IMG/VR virus record: IMGVR_UViG_3300045973_000386
Location: 1 to 29,922 of that record
Source of the DNA: a virus
Length of the DNA: 29,922 nucleotides
Strand: one strand, 5' to 3'
Shown: one piece after another, positions 22,671 through 29,922 of the stretch
Position numbering within the stretch: position 1 is the first letter of the stretch
Layout: each line of letters starts with the position of its first letter
Notes under the pieces: generated by a model
The model's input: only the letters and a program-made list of their open reading frames with translations
What the model was told of the DNA's origin: nothing
Database searches by the model: none
Program-made: the position numbers and the translations under genes

Positions 22671-22876
22671 TGGCTCGGCTCCCCGTCGAGAGGATGATCC
22701 AGCCGCACAGCCCGACCGAGGCGTCGGCGTACTTCAAGAGCAAGGGCATCAACATCTCCGCGCGCACCGTCGACCGCATGTGCAAGCGCGGCGAGCTGGA
22801 CGCCTATGTGACCGCCGGAGGCTGGCAGCGCATCCGCCTCTCCGAGCTCGATCGCTGGATCGCTGACCACGCGTGA
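22670..22876 (+). CDS. Excisionase-like / MerR-type helix-turn-helix DNA-binding protein
   Basis: A 68-residue protein from ATG 22670, overlapping the previous stop (TGATG). The segment SPTEASAYFKSKGINISART followed by VDRMCKRGELDAYVTAGGWQ and RIRLSELDRWIADH is the pattern of the winged-helix excisionase/AlpA-like (HTH_17) family: a scanning helix, a recognition helix and a hydrophobic W-x-x-x-R-I wing, ending in a helix with ...ELDRWI. Members excise prophages or regulate transcription. No integrase is in the window, so an excision function cannot be tested here; a transcription regulator is equally likely. Confidence 0.8.
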   Translation: MARLPVERMIQPHSPTEASAYFKSKGINISARTVDRMCKRGELDAYVTAGGWQRIRLSELDRWIADHA

Positions 22877-22893
22877 CAACCCTGGAGGGGGAA

Positions 22894-23082
22894 GTGAATC
22901 GCTTTCTACACCGGCACCCCAACGTAGGCGCTCTTGTCGTCTTCGGAAGTTTCGTCGGCATCGTCGTCCTCGGCGGGAAGTTCGTCGACTACGTGGCTGA
23001 GAACGCCGCTGTCCTGGCGCTCATTATCGCCATCGCCGTGCTCATGGTCGTGGCTTTCTCGGGCAAGCGTGATCCCTCGTGA
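22894..23082 (+). CDS. Small two-helix membrane protein
   Basis: I choose GTG 22894 because GGAGGGG ends three bases upstream; GTG 22873, which overlaps the preceding stop (GTGA), is an alternative start giving 69 residues. The product (62 residues) has two hydrophobic segments, GALVVFGSFVGIVVLGG and AVLALIIAIAVLMVVAFSG, with a charged loop (KFVDYVAEN) and a KRDPS end. No known family. Such small inner-membrane proteins near the early region often have host-takeover or superinfection roles, but nothing here proves it. Confidence 0.6.
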   Translation: MNRFLHRHPNVGALVVFGSFVGIVVLGGKFVDYVAENAAVLALIIAIAVLMVVAFSGKRDPS

Positions 23083-23318
23083 GGCGCACGGCGAAGTGGG
23101 TCGAGAAGCATGGCGTCAAGGCGGGCTGCATGTTCACCGACAGCCCCTACTACGGCTCCCTGGCCGGGCACCGGCACCTACTCGTGGTGGCGGCACACCG
23201 CAACTGTTCCAAGCACGTCACGCTCGAGCTCGAGGGCGGCAAGACGATGCTCGTGGACGACAACCATCCCGTCGTGCAGGAGCACTACCCGATGAGCAAG
23301 GCGGGGCAGCTCAGATGA
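23079..23318 (+). CDS. Small protein with Cys/His pattern (unknown)
   Basis: A 79-residue protein from GTG 23079, overlapping the previous gene by four bases and the next by four (ATGA). It contains the cluster KAGCMFTDSPYYGSLAGHRH, AHRNCSK and DDNHPVVQEHYP: two Cys and several His, conceivably a metal site. No family recognised. Translational coupling on both sides supports it as a real gene. Confidence 0.6.
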   Translation: MRRTAKWVEKHGVKAGCMFTDSPYYGSLAGHRHLLVVAAHRNCSKHVTLELEGGKTMLVDDNHPVVQEHYPMSKAGQLR

Positions 23319-23524
23319 TCCTCTCCGTACTGCACACGCCGAACGGCAACCTCATCGAATTGCGCGTCAAGGGCGGCGTCTACACGACCACTCTCTACCA
23401 GCCGGTCAAGGACAGCGTGCGCGAGATCGGCGTCGAAGAGGCAAAGGACTGGCAGCGCAGCGTTCGCGACGTGCGCAACGTCGATCGCGAGCACGAGGCC
23501 GTCAACATCATGGATGTGCGTTGA
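23315..23524 (+). CDS. Small protein (unknown) before the helicase gene
   Basis: A 69-residue protein from ATG 23315 (ATGA overlap with the preceding stop). It is beta then helical (MILSVLHTPNGNLIELRVKG, VREIGVEEAKDWQRSVRDVR) and ends in DREHEAVNIMDVR. The stop overlaps the SNF2 start (TGATG). It is of the size of small DNA-module proteins, but no family is recognised. Confidence 0.6.
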   Translation: MILSVLHTPNGNLIELRVKGGVYTTTLYQPVKDSVREIGVEEAKDWQRSVRDVRNVDREHEAVNIMDVR

Positions 23525-24891
23525 TGCTCGAGCTGATGCCCCACCAGAAAACCGGCGTGACGTTCCTCAAGCAAACGCCTCGAGCTCTGCTCGCCGACGA
23601 GCCAGGGATCGGGAAGACCGCCCAGGCCCTCCTCGCCGCGGTCCCTCCGGTCCTGGTCGTCACCCCCGCCATGCTCTCCGGCGTGTGGGCCGACGAGGTC
23701 GCACTGTGGCGCCCGGAGTGGACCGAGGACGACTGGACCTGGATCAGCTACTCCTCGCTTTGTGAGCGCGTCACCGCGGTGGCTGAGTCCGGGCGCAAGA
23801 CGAGCAAGGCACTTGATCGCGCCAAGTGGCAGCTCCGCGAGCGTGAGTGGGGCACGATCGTCTACGACGAAGCGCACTACCTCAAGTCGCGCAAGGCGAA
23901 GTGGACGAAGGCGGCGCTGGGGCTAAGGTCCGAGCGCATGGTGATGCTCACCGGCACGCCTATCCCCAACTGGTCACACGAGCTCTACGTGCTTCTCCGT
24001 CTGCTGCACGGCGTGAAGGACGTCGACTATCGCTCCTACTGGCGCTTCATCGAGACTTGGTTCACCTGGTGGAACCCGCCGTGGGGCGACGGCCGTCAGC
24101 GCGAAATCGGCGGACTCAAGGGGGGCTTGACGTGGGAAGACTTCGCGGTCGGTACCGGGCTCGACAAGCTGATGCTCCGGCGCCTGCGGAACGACGTGCT
24201 CAAGGATCTGCCCCCGCTGACCGAGCAGACCATCCTCGTGAAGATGGGACCGGCGCAGCGCAAGGCGTACAACGAGCTCAAGAAGGACTACTACACGTTC
24301 GTGGAAGAGGCTGGCGAGGAGGTGGCTGCCTTCTCGGACGGCGGTTTGTACGTGAAGCTTGCCAAGATGACGACCGGGATCCCGGTAGCCCTCGAGCTGC
24401 CGACAATGCAGCACGGTTCGGCAAAGCTCGACGCGCTGCGCGAGCTGCTGCAGGAGCGCGAGGGCTCTCCCGTCGTGGTTTTCTGTCACTTCCGAGCTAC
24501 AGCCGCCTGCTGCGTTGACCTCGGCATCTGTGAGGGGCGCAAGGTCGGACTCATCATGGGCGGCCTGGCACAAGCGGAGCGCGACGAGACCTTGACCGCG
24601 TTTTCCGTCGGCGAGCTGGATATGATGGTGGGCACCTACGGCGCGATGTCTGAGGGGATCAACAAGCTCGTCGCTGCCGACACCGCCATTATGATCGAGG
24701 AGCAGTGGCGCCCCGACAAGATGGATCAGGCGATACGGAGGCTCCACCGCATCGGACAGAAGAGGCCCGTGAGCGTCATCCACCTCATCACCGAAGACTC
24801 GCTCGACCAGAACATCAGATCGCTGCGGTTCGCGAAAGAGGGGCAGCAAATCGCTACTCTCCGCGCTGCAGAGTTCGCTTCCCTACTCTGA
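23524..24891 (+). CDS. SNF2-type DEAD/H helicase-translocase
   Basis: A 455-residue protein; I use ATG 23524, overlapping the previous stop (TGATG), rather than TTG 23521. Superfamily 2 motifs are in order: Q-like start PHQKTG, motif I D25-E-P-G-I-G-K31-T (Walker A), motif Ia TPAMLSGVW, motif II D115-E-A-H118, motif III LTGTP, then in the second RecA domain VVVFCHFRA, GTYGAMSEGIN and motif VI Q402-A-I-R-R-L-H-R-I-G-Q. The W-x-x-E...Q-A-I-x-R-x-H-R-I-G-Q end is the signature of the SNF2 branch. It probably moves on double-stranded DNA and remodels protein-DNA complexes in replication or recombination; strand separation is not typical for SNF2 proteins. About 45 residues of linker lie between the two domains. 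Confidence 0.88.
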   Translation: MLELMPHQKTGVTFLKQTPRALLADEPGIGKTAQALLAAVPPVLVVTPAMLSGVWADEVALWRPEWTEDDWTWISYSSLCERVTAVAESGRKTSKALDRAKWQLREREWGTIVYDEAHYLKSRKAKWTKAALGLRSERMVMLTGTPIPNWSHELYVLLRLLHGVKDVDYRSYWRFIETWFTWWNPPWGDGRQREIGGLKGGLTWEDFAVGTGLDKLMLRRLRNDVLKDLPPLTEQTILVKMGPAQRKAYNELKKDYYTFVEEAGEEVAAFSDGGLYVKLAKMTTGIPVALELPTMQHGSAKLDALRELLQEREGSPVVVFCHFRATAACCVDLGICEGRKVGLIMGGLAQAERDETLTAFSVGELDMMVGTYGAMSEGINKLVAADTAIMIEEQWRPDKMDQAIRRLHRIGQKRPVSVIHLITEDSLDQNIRSLRFAKEGQQIATLRAAEFASLL

Positions 24892-24921
24892 CCATCACCA
24901 ACGCGACTGCCTGGAGGCACA

Positions 24922-25908
24922 ATGCGCACACCCATCTCCGACCTCAAGCCCGGCCCGGTCAGCCAAACCTTCCTGCTCGCGCAGGCTGAGACGCCCAAGA
25001 CGAAGACAGGCAAGCCCTACTTCCGCGGGATGCTGCGCGACACGACCGGGTCCATCACGGCGATCAACTTCGACCCGAGCCCCGGCCTGCTCGCGATGCA
25101 GCCCGGTCAGATCGTCACCGTCCGCGGCTCGTACTCTGTGGACGCGAAGTACGGGCCGCAGATGAAGGTCAACGGCATGGCTGGCTCGGTTGAGGGCGAG
25201 TACGACATCGCCGACTTCGCCGAGAGCTGCCCGAACGACATGGTCTGGGTCGACACCGTCTACTCCACCCTGCTCAGCGTCATGGAGGACCAGTCGCTTG
25301 CCACGCTCATCAGCGACGCCTTTGCGGAGCACGGGCGCCTGCGCGACTGGAAGACGCAGACCGCAGCCACGACCATGCACCAGGCGTACCGCTACGGCCT
25401 CTACGAGCACTCGGTACAGGTGGCGGACATCGCCCACTACGGAACGACGACATGGTGCAAGGAAGCCGACGGAGACGTCGTCATCGCTGCTTCGCTGCTC
25501 CACGACATCGGCAAGATCGTGGAGTACGATGACCCGATGACCCGGCAGCTCACGACCGTCGGCAAGCTGTTCGGCAACACGACACTCTCCTACGTGATGG
25601 CGCGCGACCTGTTCAGGGAATCCGGCGAGCTGGTCGGTAAGGTCTTCGACCGCGAGCTGGTGTACGGGATCCTGCACGCCATCCTCGCCCATCACGGCAA
25701 GAAGGAATGGGGTTCGCCGGTTGAGCCGCAGACCATCGAGGCGCTGCTCGTCCACCAAGCGGACCAATTCTCGTCGAGAATTGGTGGCTTCCAGCGGCTC
25801 CGCAAGGATGCCGTCCAAAATGGTCAGGGCGAGTGGACTGCCTATGACCGCATGTTCGGCTCGGCCTTGTGGCTGGGCTCAGGTACAGACCCGGAGGGGG
25901 ACGCATGA
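24922..25908 (+). CDS. OB-fold plus HD-domain nuclease (YhaM-like)
   Basis: A 328-residue protein with GGAG before ATG 24922. Residues 1-95 form an OB-type nucleic-acid binding domain (FLLAQAETPKTKTGKPYFRG, GQIVTVRGSYSVDAKYGPQM). Residues about 155-300 carry an HD phosphohydrolase: H163 (GLYEHS), H194-D195 (LLHDIGK), H257-H258 (LAHHGKKEWG) and D281 (HQADQF). This is the fold order of YhaM 3'-5' exonucleases, which degrade RNA or single-stranded DNA. In this place, between helicase and recombination genes, it may process DNA ends or messages. No nucleotide cyclase or synthetase domain is attached. Confidence 0.85.
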   Translation: MRTPISDLKPGPVSQTFLLAQAETPKTKTGKPYFRGMLRDTTGSITAINFDPSPGLLAMQPGQIVTVRGSYSVDAKYGPQMKVNGMAGSVEGEYDIADFAESCPNDMVWVDTVYSTLLSVMEDQSLATLISDAFAEHGRLRDWKTQTAATTMHQAYRYGLYEHSVQVADIAHYGTTTWCKEADGDVVIAASLLHDIGKIVEYDDPMTRQLTTVGKLFGNTTLSYVMARDLFRESGELVGKVFDRELVYGILHAILAHHGKKEWGSPVEPQTIEALLVHQADQFSSRIGGFQRLRKDAVQNGQGEWTAYDRMFGSALWLGSGTDPEGDA

Positions 25909-26777
25909 GCACACGGCACCACGTTTCGTATTCGGAGCTGTCGGACTTCCGGCAGTGCGCCCACAAGCACGACCTCGGCTACGTCCAGAAGTGGACCCCG
26001 GCAGAGGTTTCTGCAGCGCTGAACAAGGGGCGCCTGTGGCACGAGGTCATGGAGGCGCACTACCGCATGGGCCCGGGCGGCATCGACTCGCTCGCGATCG
26101 CCACGCTGCTCCACCCCGAGGACGGCGAGCAGTCCGAGGTTCAGTCGCTCGTCGAGTGGATGTACGAGGGCTTCTGCGAGCGCTACGGCCAGGATGAGGA
26201 GTGGGAGGTCCTCGAGGTCGAGAAGCGCGACGAGATCAACCTGCCCATTCCCGGCGGCAAGCGCCGCTCGCCGATCAAGCTGGTCATCAAGATCGACCAG
26301 CTCCGCCGTCACATCGCCACCGGCAAGGACTGGCTTTGGGACTTCAAGACAGGCTCCCGGTTCCCGGGCGAGCTCGGTCTCGACCTGGACGACCAGTTCA
26401 CGCTCTACCAGTGGGGCTACGAGCAGCTCGGCTACGAGATCGAGGGCATCGTCTACGACTTCGCGCGCACGCAGCGCAACAAGGGCTTCATGGAGCTGGA
26501 CACGCGCTTCGTCCGCATCCCCATCTTCCGCACGCCGGAGCAGCTCGAGAACACCGCCTACGACGCTTGGCGCACGGCACGGCGCATGTCGCACCTCACG
26601 CAAGGCGTCTCCGACCGCGCTACCGACTCCCGCCGCTGCGTCGAGCGCTGCTCGTTCACCGAGCCGTGCCTCGCGGGTCGCAAGGGCCTCGACGAGCAGG
26701 AGTTCATGCGCTCGCTGGGCTACACCATCTACGGCGAGGAGGTCGCCGCTGACACACAGACCGACGATGATGAGTGA
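25905..26777 (+). CDS. RecB/Cas4-like PD-(D/E)XK nuclease with probable Fe-S cluster
   Basis: A 290-residue protein from ATG 25905 (ATGA overlap; GGAGGGGG upstream); the frame opens earlier but without support. Motifs are those of the RecB-type nucleases: H46 (GRLWHEV), D131 (KIDQL), D146-F-K148 (WDFKTGS) and Q164-F-T-L-Y168. Cys18 (FRQC) near the N-terminus and C245-x3-C249-x5-C255 near the C-terminus would form a four-cysteine Fe-S site as in Cas4/AddB. The enzyme degrades or trims DNA ends; together with the next genes it fits recombination or end processing. No CRISPR array lies nearby, so a Cas function is unlikely. Confidence 0.86.
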   Translation: MSTRHHVSYSELSDFRQCAHKHDLGYVQKWTPAEVSAALNKGRLWHEVMEAHYRMGPGGIDSLAIATLLHPEDGEQSEVQSLVEWMYEGFCERYGQDEEWEVLEVEKRDEINLPIPGGKRRSPIKLVIKIDQLRRHIATGKDWLWDFKTGSRFPGELGLDLDDQFTLYQWGYEQLGYEIEGIVYDFARTQRNKGFMELDTRFVRIPIFRTPEQLENTAYDAWRTARRMSHLTQGVSDRATDSRRCVERCSFTEPCLAGRKGLDEQEFMRSLGYTIYGEEVAADTQTDDDE

Positions 26778-26795
26778 CAACGGAACGGAGGGCCA

Positions 26796-27698
26796 ATGAG
26801 CCCAGAGAAGGCCGACAACGCTCGGCCCACGCTCGACAAGACGCCCAGCTTCATCGACATGGTCTACCTCGGTGAGCCGGGTTCCGGCAAGACCACCGCG
26901 GCGGCGCACATGGCGCTGCTCGGCAAGGTGGTGTGGGTCTGCGGTGAGATGGGCCTCGAGCCCGATCGCCTCGCCGATCTCGGCATTCCAATCGCCAACA
27001 TCGAACTGCACGACCGCATCGACTACGACTCGCTGGTCGAGCTGGCTACCGAACTGCGCACGACGCTCAGGGCCACGCCCGGCGCCTACGCGGGGGTCGT
27101 GTTCGACACCTTCAGTGAGATCCAGGGTCGTCTCCTCGAGGCCAAGGCTAAGACGCTGCTCATCAGCCAGAACGAGTACGGCGTCAACACGTCAGAGCTC
27201 ACGAGGCTGCTGCGTAAGTTCACCGACCTGCCCTGCCACACCGCCTACGTGACGCACACCAAGCGCGAGGAGGACAAGAAGGCGGACGGCACGGCCGTGG
27301 CAGTCTACAAGTCGATGATGACCCCCAAGGTCGGCTCCACGCTGGACGGCTACGTCAGGATCTCCTGTCACATGGTCGCCCAGGCGCGCACCGATTCGGA
27401 TGAGGCTGACTACGTCGGCTTCCTCCGGCCGCACTTCGCACGCCGCGGCAAGGACCGTACCGGCACCCTGCCGCCGAAGCTCATCAGCCCGACGTTCGAC
27501 AGGATCGAGGCATACGTGTCCGGGCGCTACCTGCGATCGGCCATGAACAACATCGACGACAGTGGCGAGGTCCCCGACGGACTCGACCCACTGCAGTTCG
27601 AGTACCGTGAGCGCATCCGCGCTCAGAAGGCTGCCACAGAAGCGGTAGCCGCATCGGCCGCAACGACGGCCACGACTCCCCAGGAGGGACAAGCATGA
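26796..27698 (+). CDS. Sak4-like RecA-fold ATPase (annealase/recombinase)
   Basis: A 300-residue protein with RBS GGAGGGCC before ATG 26796. Walker A is G26-E-P-G-S-G-K32-T-T, Walker B is VVFD104; the D104-T-F-S-E segment agrees with the AAA_24 branch. The sequence after Walker B (YGVNTSELTRLLRKFTDLPC, HTAYVTHTKREEDK) is the pattern of phage Sak4 proteins, which anneal and pair single strands with the help of SSB. The next gene, overlapping by four bases, encodes a probable SSB, exactly this partner. The C-terminus is Ala/Thr-rich. Confidence 0.85.
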   Translation: MSPEKADNARPTLDKTPSFIDMVYLGEPGSGKTTAAAHMALLGKVVWVCGEMGLEPDRLADLGIPIANIELHDRIDYDSLVELATELRTTLRATPGAYAGVVFDTFSEIQGRLLEAKAKTLLISQNEYGVNTSELTRLLRKFTDLPCHTAYVTHTKREEDKKADGTAVAVYKSMMTPKVGSTLDGYVRISCHMVAQARTDSDEADYVGFLRPHFARRGKDRTGTLPPKLISPTFDRIEAYVSGRYLRSAMNNIDDSGEVPDGLDPLQFEYRERIRAQKAATEAVAASAATTATTPQEGQA

Positions 27699-28201
27699 GC
27701 ATCCTCGACCCCGACGAGCAGCAGGCAGCCGAGACGGCTGAACTCAAGACCAGCTTCGATCCACTCCCGGCGGGCAAGTACGCCTGCCAGCTCACCGAGA
27801 TGCACAAGCACACCAATCCGGCGGGCAACACGACGCTCAAGAACACTTGGCGCATCGCCGATGGTCTGCAGTACGGAGGGCGCCTGTTCTTCAACTACGC
27901 CTCGCTCAAGCCGGAGAACCTCGGTCGCGTGCGCGGCATCTACGAGGCGATCGGTGCCCCGATGTCGGCTGAAGAGTCCGACGTCGTCGGGCGCTCGGCG
28001 TGGGTCACCGTGAACGTCAAGGCAGACACCCGGTCCGATCACCTCGGTGAGTTCCAGAACAACATCCAGATCGTGACCAAGTACGACGGGGCGCCGCTGC
28101 CCACGTACATCGACCCCAACGCCGGTCCGTCCAACCCCGACGCCGACATCGACGACGCGTTCGGGCCTGCCGGTGGCGGGTCCGAGGAGGACCTGGTCTA
28201 G
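27695..28201 (+). CDS. Single-stranded DNA-binding protein (DUF669-like)
   Basis: A 168-residue protein from ATG 27695 (ATGA overlap). The core from residue 20 to 125 (FDPLPAGKYACQLTEMHKHT, NTWRIADGLQYGGRLFFNYA, DVVGRSAWVTVNVKADTR) has the pattern of DUF669 proteins, often placed beside Sak4 or RecT and acting as SSB. The C-terminus is acidic and flexible (DADIDDAFGPAGGGSEEDLV), like the tip of SSB that recruits partners. It probably protects single strands and guides Sak4 and the primase. Confidence 0.8.
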   Translation: MSILDPDEQQAAETAELKTSFDPLPAGKYACQLTEMHKHTNPAGNTTLKNTWRIADGLQYGGRLFFNYASLKPENLGRVRGIYEAIGAPMSAEESDVVGRSAWVTVNVKADTRSDHLGEFQNNIQIVTKYDGAPLPTYIDPNAGPSNPDADIDDAFGPAGGGSEEDLV

Positions 28202-28216
28202 CTGGTAGCCATGCAC

Positions 28217-28249
28217 GCCCGGGGGCCTGCGCCATGCAGGTCCCCGGGC
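28217..28249 (+). terminator. Strong 14-bp hairpin after the SSB gene
   Basis: Arms 28217-28230 (GCCCGGGGGCCTGC) and 28236-28249 (GCAGGTCCCCGGGC) pair over 14 positions with one G-U wobble; the loop is GCCAT. No T-run follows. It lies between the SSB stop and the RBS of the HNH gene, so it may lower downstream expression or act as mRNA-processing site. Confidence 0.55.
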
Positions 28250-28267
28250 CGGGGAAAGGGTGTGCGC

Positions 28268-28705
28268 ATGGCTCTGTACTGCTCAAAGTGCAAAGAGACC
28301 AAGCCTGAAGAAGACTTCTCCAAGAATCGGAGCAGCCGAACAGGGTTTCAGACTTGGTGCAAATCCTGTAGCAAGACCAGCAAGAGGCAATCGGTTGAGG
28401 CTCAGAAAGCGTGGTGGGACAACAACCGCGACGAGAGATACCGCATCATCATCGAGTGGTGCCCTGACGGGTGCTTGGTCTGTGGGTGGAAAGACGTTCG
28501 CGCTATCGACCAGCACCATGTCGACCCCTCGCAGAAGGACCGCGAAGTTTCTCGGTGGACGAACGCCGAAGCCTTGAAGGAAGAGTTGAAGAAGTGCGTC
28601 CCGCTGTGTGCCAACCACCATCGCGTTCTTCACGCGAATCTTCGCCTCGCTCCTGCTGGAGCAACCACTGATGAGATGATCGAGGTCATGCGGAGCGCGC
28701 TGTGA
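28268..28705 (+). CDS. HNH endonuclease with N-terminal zinc finger
   Basis: I start at ATG 28268; GTG 28262 is in frame and possible, and an earlier in-frame ATG at 28211 would lie before the hairpin without RBS. The 145-residue product has an N-terminal four-Cys zinc site (C5-x2-C8 ... C31-x2-C34), then a helix and an HNH domain: C69-x2-C72, D81-Q-H83-H84 (HNH His), and C110-x3-C114 with N116-H117-H118 and H122. The D-x-H-H ... C-x3-C-A-N-H-H pattern is typical of phage HNH homing-type or repair nucleases. It cuts DNA at one or few sites. Its place in the DNA module, not beside terminase, suggests a mobile or resolvase-like role. Confidence 0.82.
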   Translation: MALYCSKCKETKPEEDFSKNRSSRTGFQTWCKSCSKTSKRQSVEAQKAWWDNNRDERYRIIIEWCPDGCLVCGWKDVRAIDQHHVDPSQKDREVSRWTNAEALKEELKKCVPLCANHHRVLHANLRLAPAGATTDEMIEVMRSAL

Positions 28706-29922
28706 TCTCCCCACTGGAAGCCGCCCAACAGCTACGTGAGTGGAATCTCTGCGTACTCCCGGCGAAGTTCCGCACCAAGATGCCTGTCGTTCCGTGGAAG
28801 AACAGGACCACGCTGCCGACGGAGGCTGAGCTCGAAGAGTGGTTTGGAAGCATCGCGATTTCGTCGTATTGGCTGCTCTGCGGCCAGGTCTCGCGCCTCG
28901 CCGTGTTCGACGCCGACAACAAGGCAGCGATCGAGTGGGCCTACGCCGAGATTGGCGCGGAGATTCTCGACTCGACTCCGTGCGTGAAGACAGCCAAGGG
29001 GATGCACTGGTACTTCCGTCTCGACGAAGACGAGACGGTAGCATCTTGGTCACGTCACGATCTGGGCGCCGATCAGAACGGCGGGACCGCTGTCGCGTTC
29101 GACCTGCGAGCGGAGGGAGCCGGGGTCATCGCTCCCCCGTCGATCCACCAGACCGGCATCGTCTACAAGTGGCTGAGGACGCCAGCGGAGGGACTGCAGG
29201 CGCTTCCGGCAGTGCTCAGGCGGTCGGAAGATGTCCAGAGCCCTGACGACGCGAAAACGGCTCCTGCTGGGCCCGCCAAGGACACGCTCGCCAAGCTGCT
29301 CTCCGAGCCAGCCACAGAGGGTGGACGTAACTCATGGCTGACCAAGGTCTGCGGCCACCTCGCCAAGCAGCACACGTTCAAGGACGGCTACCTGGCGAAC
29401 GTCCACCTCGCCAATCGCTCGCTGAAGCCCCCGCTCTCCGGAGAGGAGGTCGAGAAGACGGCCGACTCCATCTGGTCGGCCGAGCACAAGGCGATGGCAC
29501 CCGCGCAGTACATCCCGCGGGAGCTCACCGAATCAGGCGCCGCTCACGTCTTCGCCGAGAAGCGCGCCGGGCAGCTCTGGTTCACCGGATCGGCCGGGTG
29601 GCTGGTCTATAACGAGGATGAGGGCAGGTTCAGGGCGGACGAGGACGAGGCGCTGCTGCTCATGCAGCGCACCATGTCCTCGCTGCGTGCTGAGGCCGTC
29701 CAGCGCGACGACAAGAAAGCGATCACCTTCGGCACCGCAGTGACATCTGCCAGGGGGCTCAGGGCGATCCTCTCACTAGCACAGCTCGAGCCCACTCTGC
29801 GCGCCGAGGATTGGGAGTTCGACGCACACCCGCATCTGCTCAACCTGAAGAACGGCGTGCTCGACCTCGACAAGGGCGAGCTGCTCGCACACTCAGCCGG
29901 GTACAAGTTCACCCGGCGCGCG
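28702..29922 (+). CDS. Prim-pol/primase fused to D5-like helicase N-terminus (partial at 3' end)
   Basis: The frame is open from GTG 28702 (GTGA overlap with the HNH stop) to the end of the window, 407 codons without stop. Residues 1-170 form a bifunctional primase-polymerase (AEP) domain: D70-x-D72 (VFDADNK), H102 (MHWYF) and D134 (FDLRAEGAGVIAPPS), the three AEP motifs. Residues about 200-260 match the primase C-terminal helical module (EGGRNSWLTKVCGHLA ... NRSLKPPLSGEEVEKTADSI). From about 375 the sequence NLKNGVLDLDKGELLAHSAG is the start of a D5-type N-terminal helicase module, so the Walker motifs lie beyond the window. It starts DNA synthesis at the phage origin and unwinds the fork. 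Confidence 0.85.
   Translation, partial: MISPLEAAQQLREWNLCVLPAKFRTKMPVVPWKNRTTLPTEAELEEWFGSIAISSYWLLCGQVSRLAVFDADNKAAIEWAYAEIGAEILDSTPCVKTAKGMHWYFRLDEDETVASWSRHDLGADQNGGTAVAFDLRAEGAGVIAPPSIHQTGIVYKWLRTPAEGLQALPAVLRRSEDVQSPDDAKTAPAGPAKDTLAKLLSEPATEGGRNSWLTKVCGHLAKQHTFKDGYLANVHLANRSLKPPLSGEEVEKTADSIWSAEHKAMAPAQYIPRELTESGAAHVFAEKRAGQLWFTGSAGWLVYNEDEGRFRADEDEALLLMQRTMSSLRAEAVQRDDKKAITFGTAVTSARGLRAILSLAQLEPTLRAEDWEFDAHPHLLNLKNGVLDLDKGELLAHSAGYKFTRRA

Noticed and set aside
25905-26777. Cas4 of a CRISPR adaptation system
   Set aside because: No array, Cas1 or Cas2 in the window; neighbours are Sak4 and SSB, so a phage recombination nuclease is more likely.
25842-27011. Minus-strand open frame of 389 codons
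   Set aside because: Antisense to the Cas4-like and Sak4 genes, both with clear motifs; Leu/Val/Ala/Arg-rich shadow.
1-29922. tRNA genes, insertion sequences, integrase or attachment site
   Set aside because: None recognised on either strand by eye; intergenic gaps are too short for most of them.

Overview
The window is a contiguous piece of a tailed double-stranded DNA phage (or prophage) genome with siphovirus morphology. All convincing genes lie on the + strand, packed with 1-8 nt overlaps (ATGA, GTGA and TGATG junctions). The DNA is visibly G+C rich, GTG starts are frequent and Shine-Dalgarno sequences are strong, which suggests a high-G+C Gram-positive (actinobacterial) host. The host is an inference; no host marker, tRNA or integrase is visible. 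Both ends are cut inside genes: the portal gene at the left and a primase/helicase gene at the right.

Head region (2-6833): portal C-terminal part, three unusual probable virion genes (1262, 1680, 2588), a maturation protease with a probable nested scaffold, a head decoration/fiber protein and the major capsid protein, followed by a strong hairpin. The gene at 2588 encodes a striking series of 21-residue repeats, seven of which carry an H-x-H motif at the same place. Connector and tail-completion region (6920-9315): small linker protein, head-tail adaptor, stopper, HK97 gp10-like protein, tail terminator and two small unknown genes. Tail region (9312-19658): two tandem, apparently related tail-tube-like proteins, tail assembly chaperones with a programmed -1 frameshift (CCCTTTG), a 918-residue tape measure protein, a Dit-like protein, an SGNH-hydrolase tail protein and a 978-residue multidomain tip/fiber protein with carbohydrate-binding-like domains.

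Lysis region (19672-22281): a coiled-coil membrane protein, a Cys-rich small protein, an endolysin (peptidoglycan-binding plus Cys/His peptidase-like), a secreted or anchored transglycosylase-like protein and a three-helix holin candidate. It ends in a good intrinsic terminator. Two intergenic gaps (21314-21443 and 22282-22449) carry promoters, hairpins and palindromes, including a shared 17-bp element starting with TTGACAG.

A second transcription unit starts at about 22368-22395. It has tiny overlapping genes (including an excisionase-like HTH protein) and then a replication/recombination module: SNF2-type helicase, OB-HD (YhaM-like) nuclease, RecB/Cas4-like nuclease with a probable Fe-S cluster, Sak4-like RecA-fold ATPase, DUF669-like ssDNA-binding protein, HNH endonuclease, and a prim-pol/D5-like primase-helicase that runs off the end. 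No stretch over 300 bases lacks a gene. Family names come from recognising motifs by eye; no database search was run.
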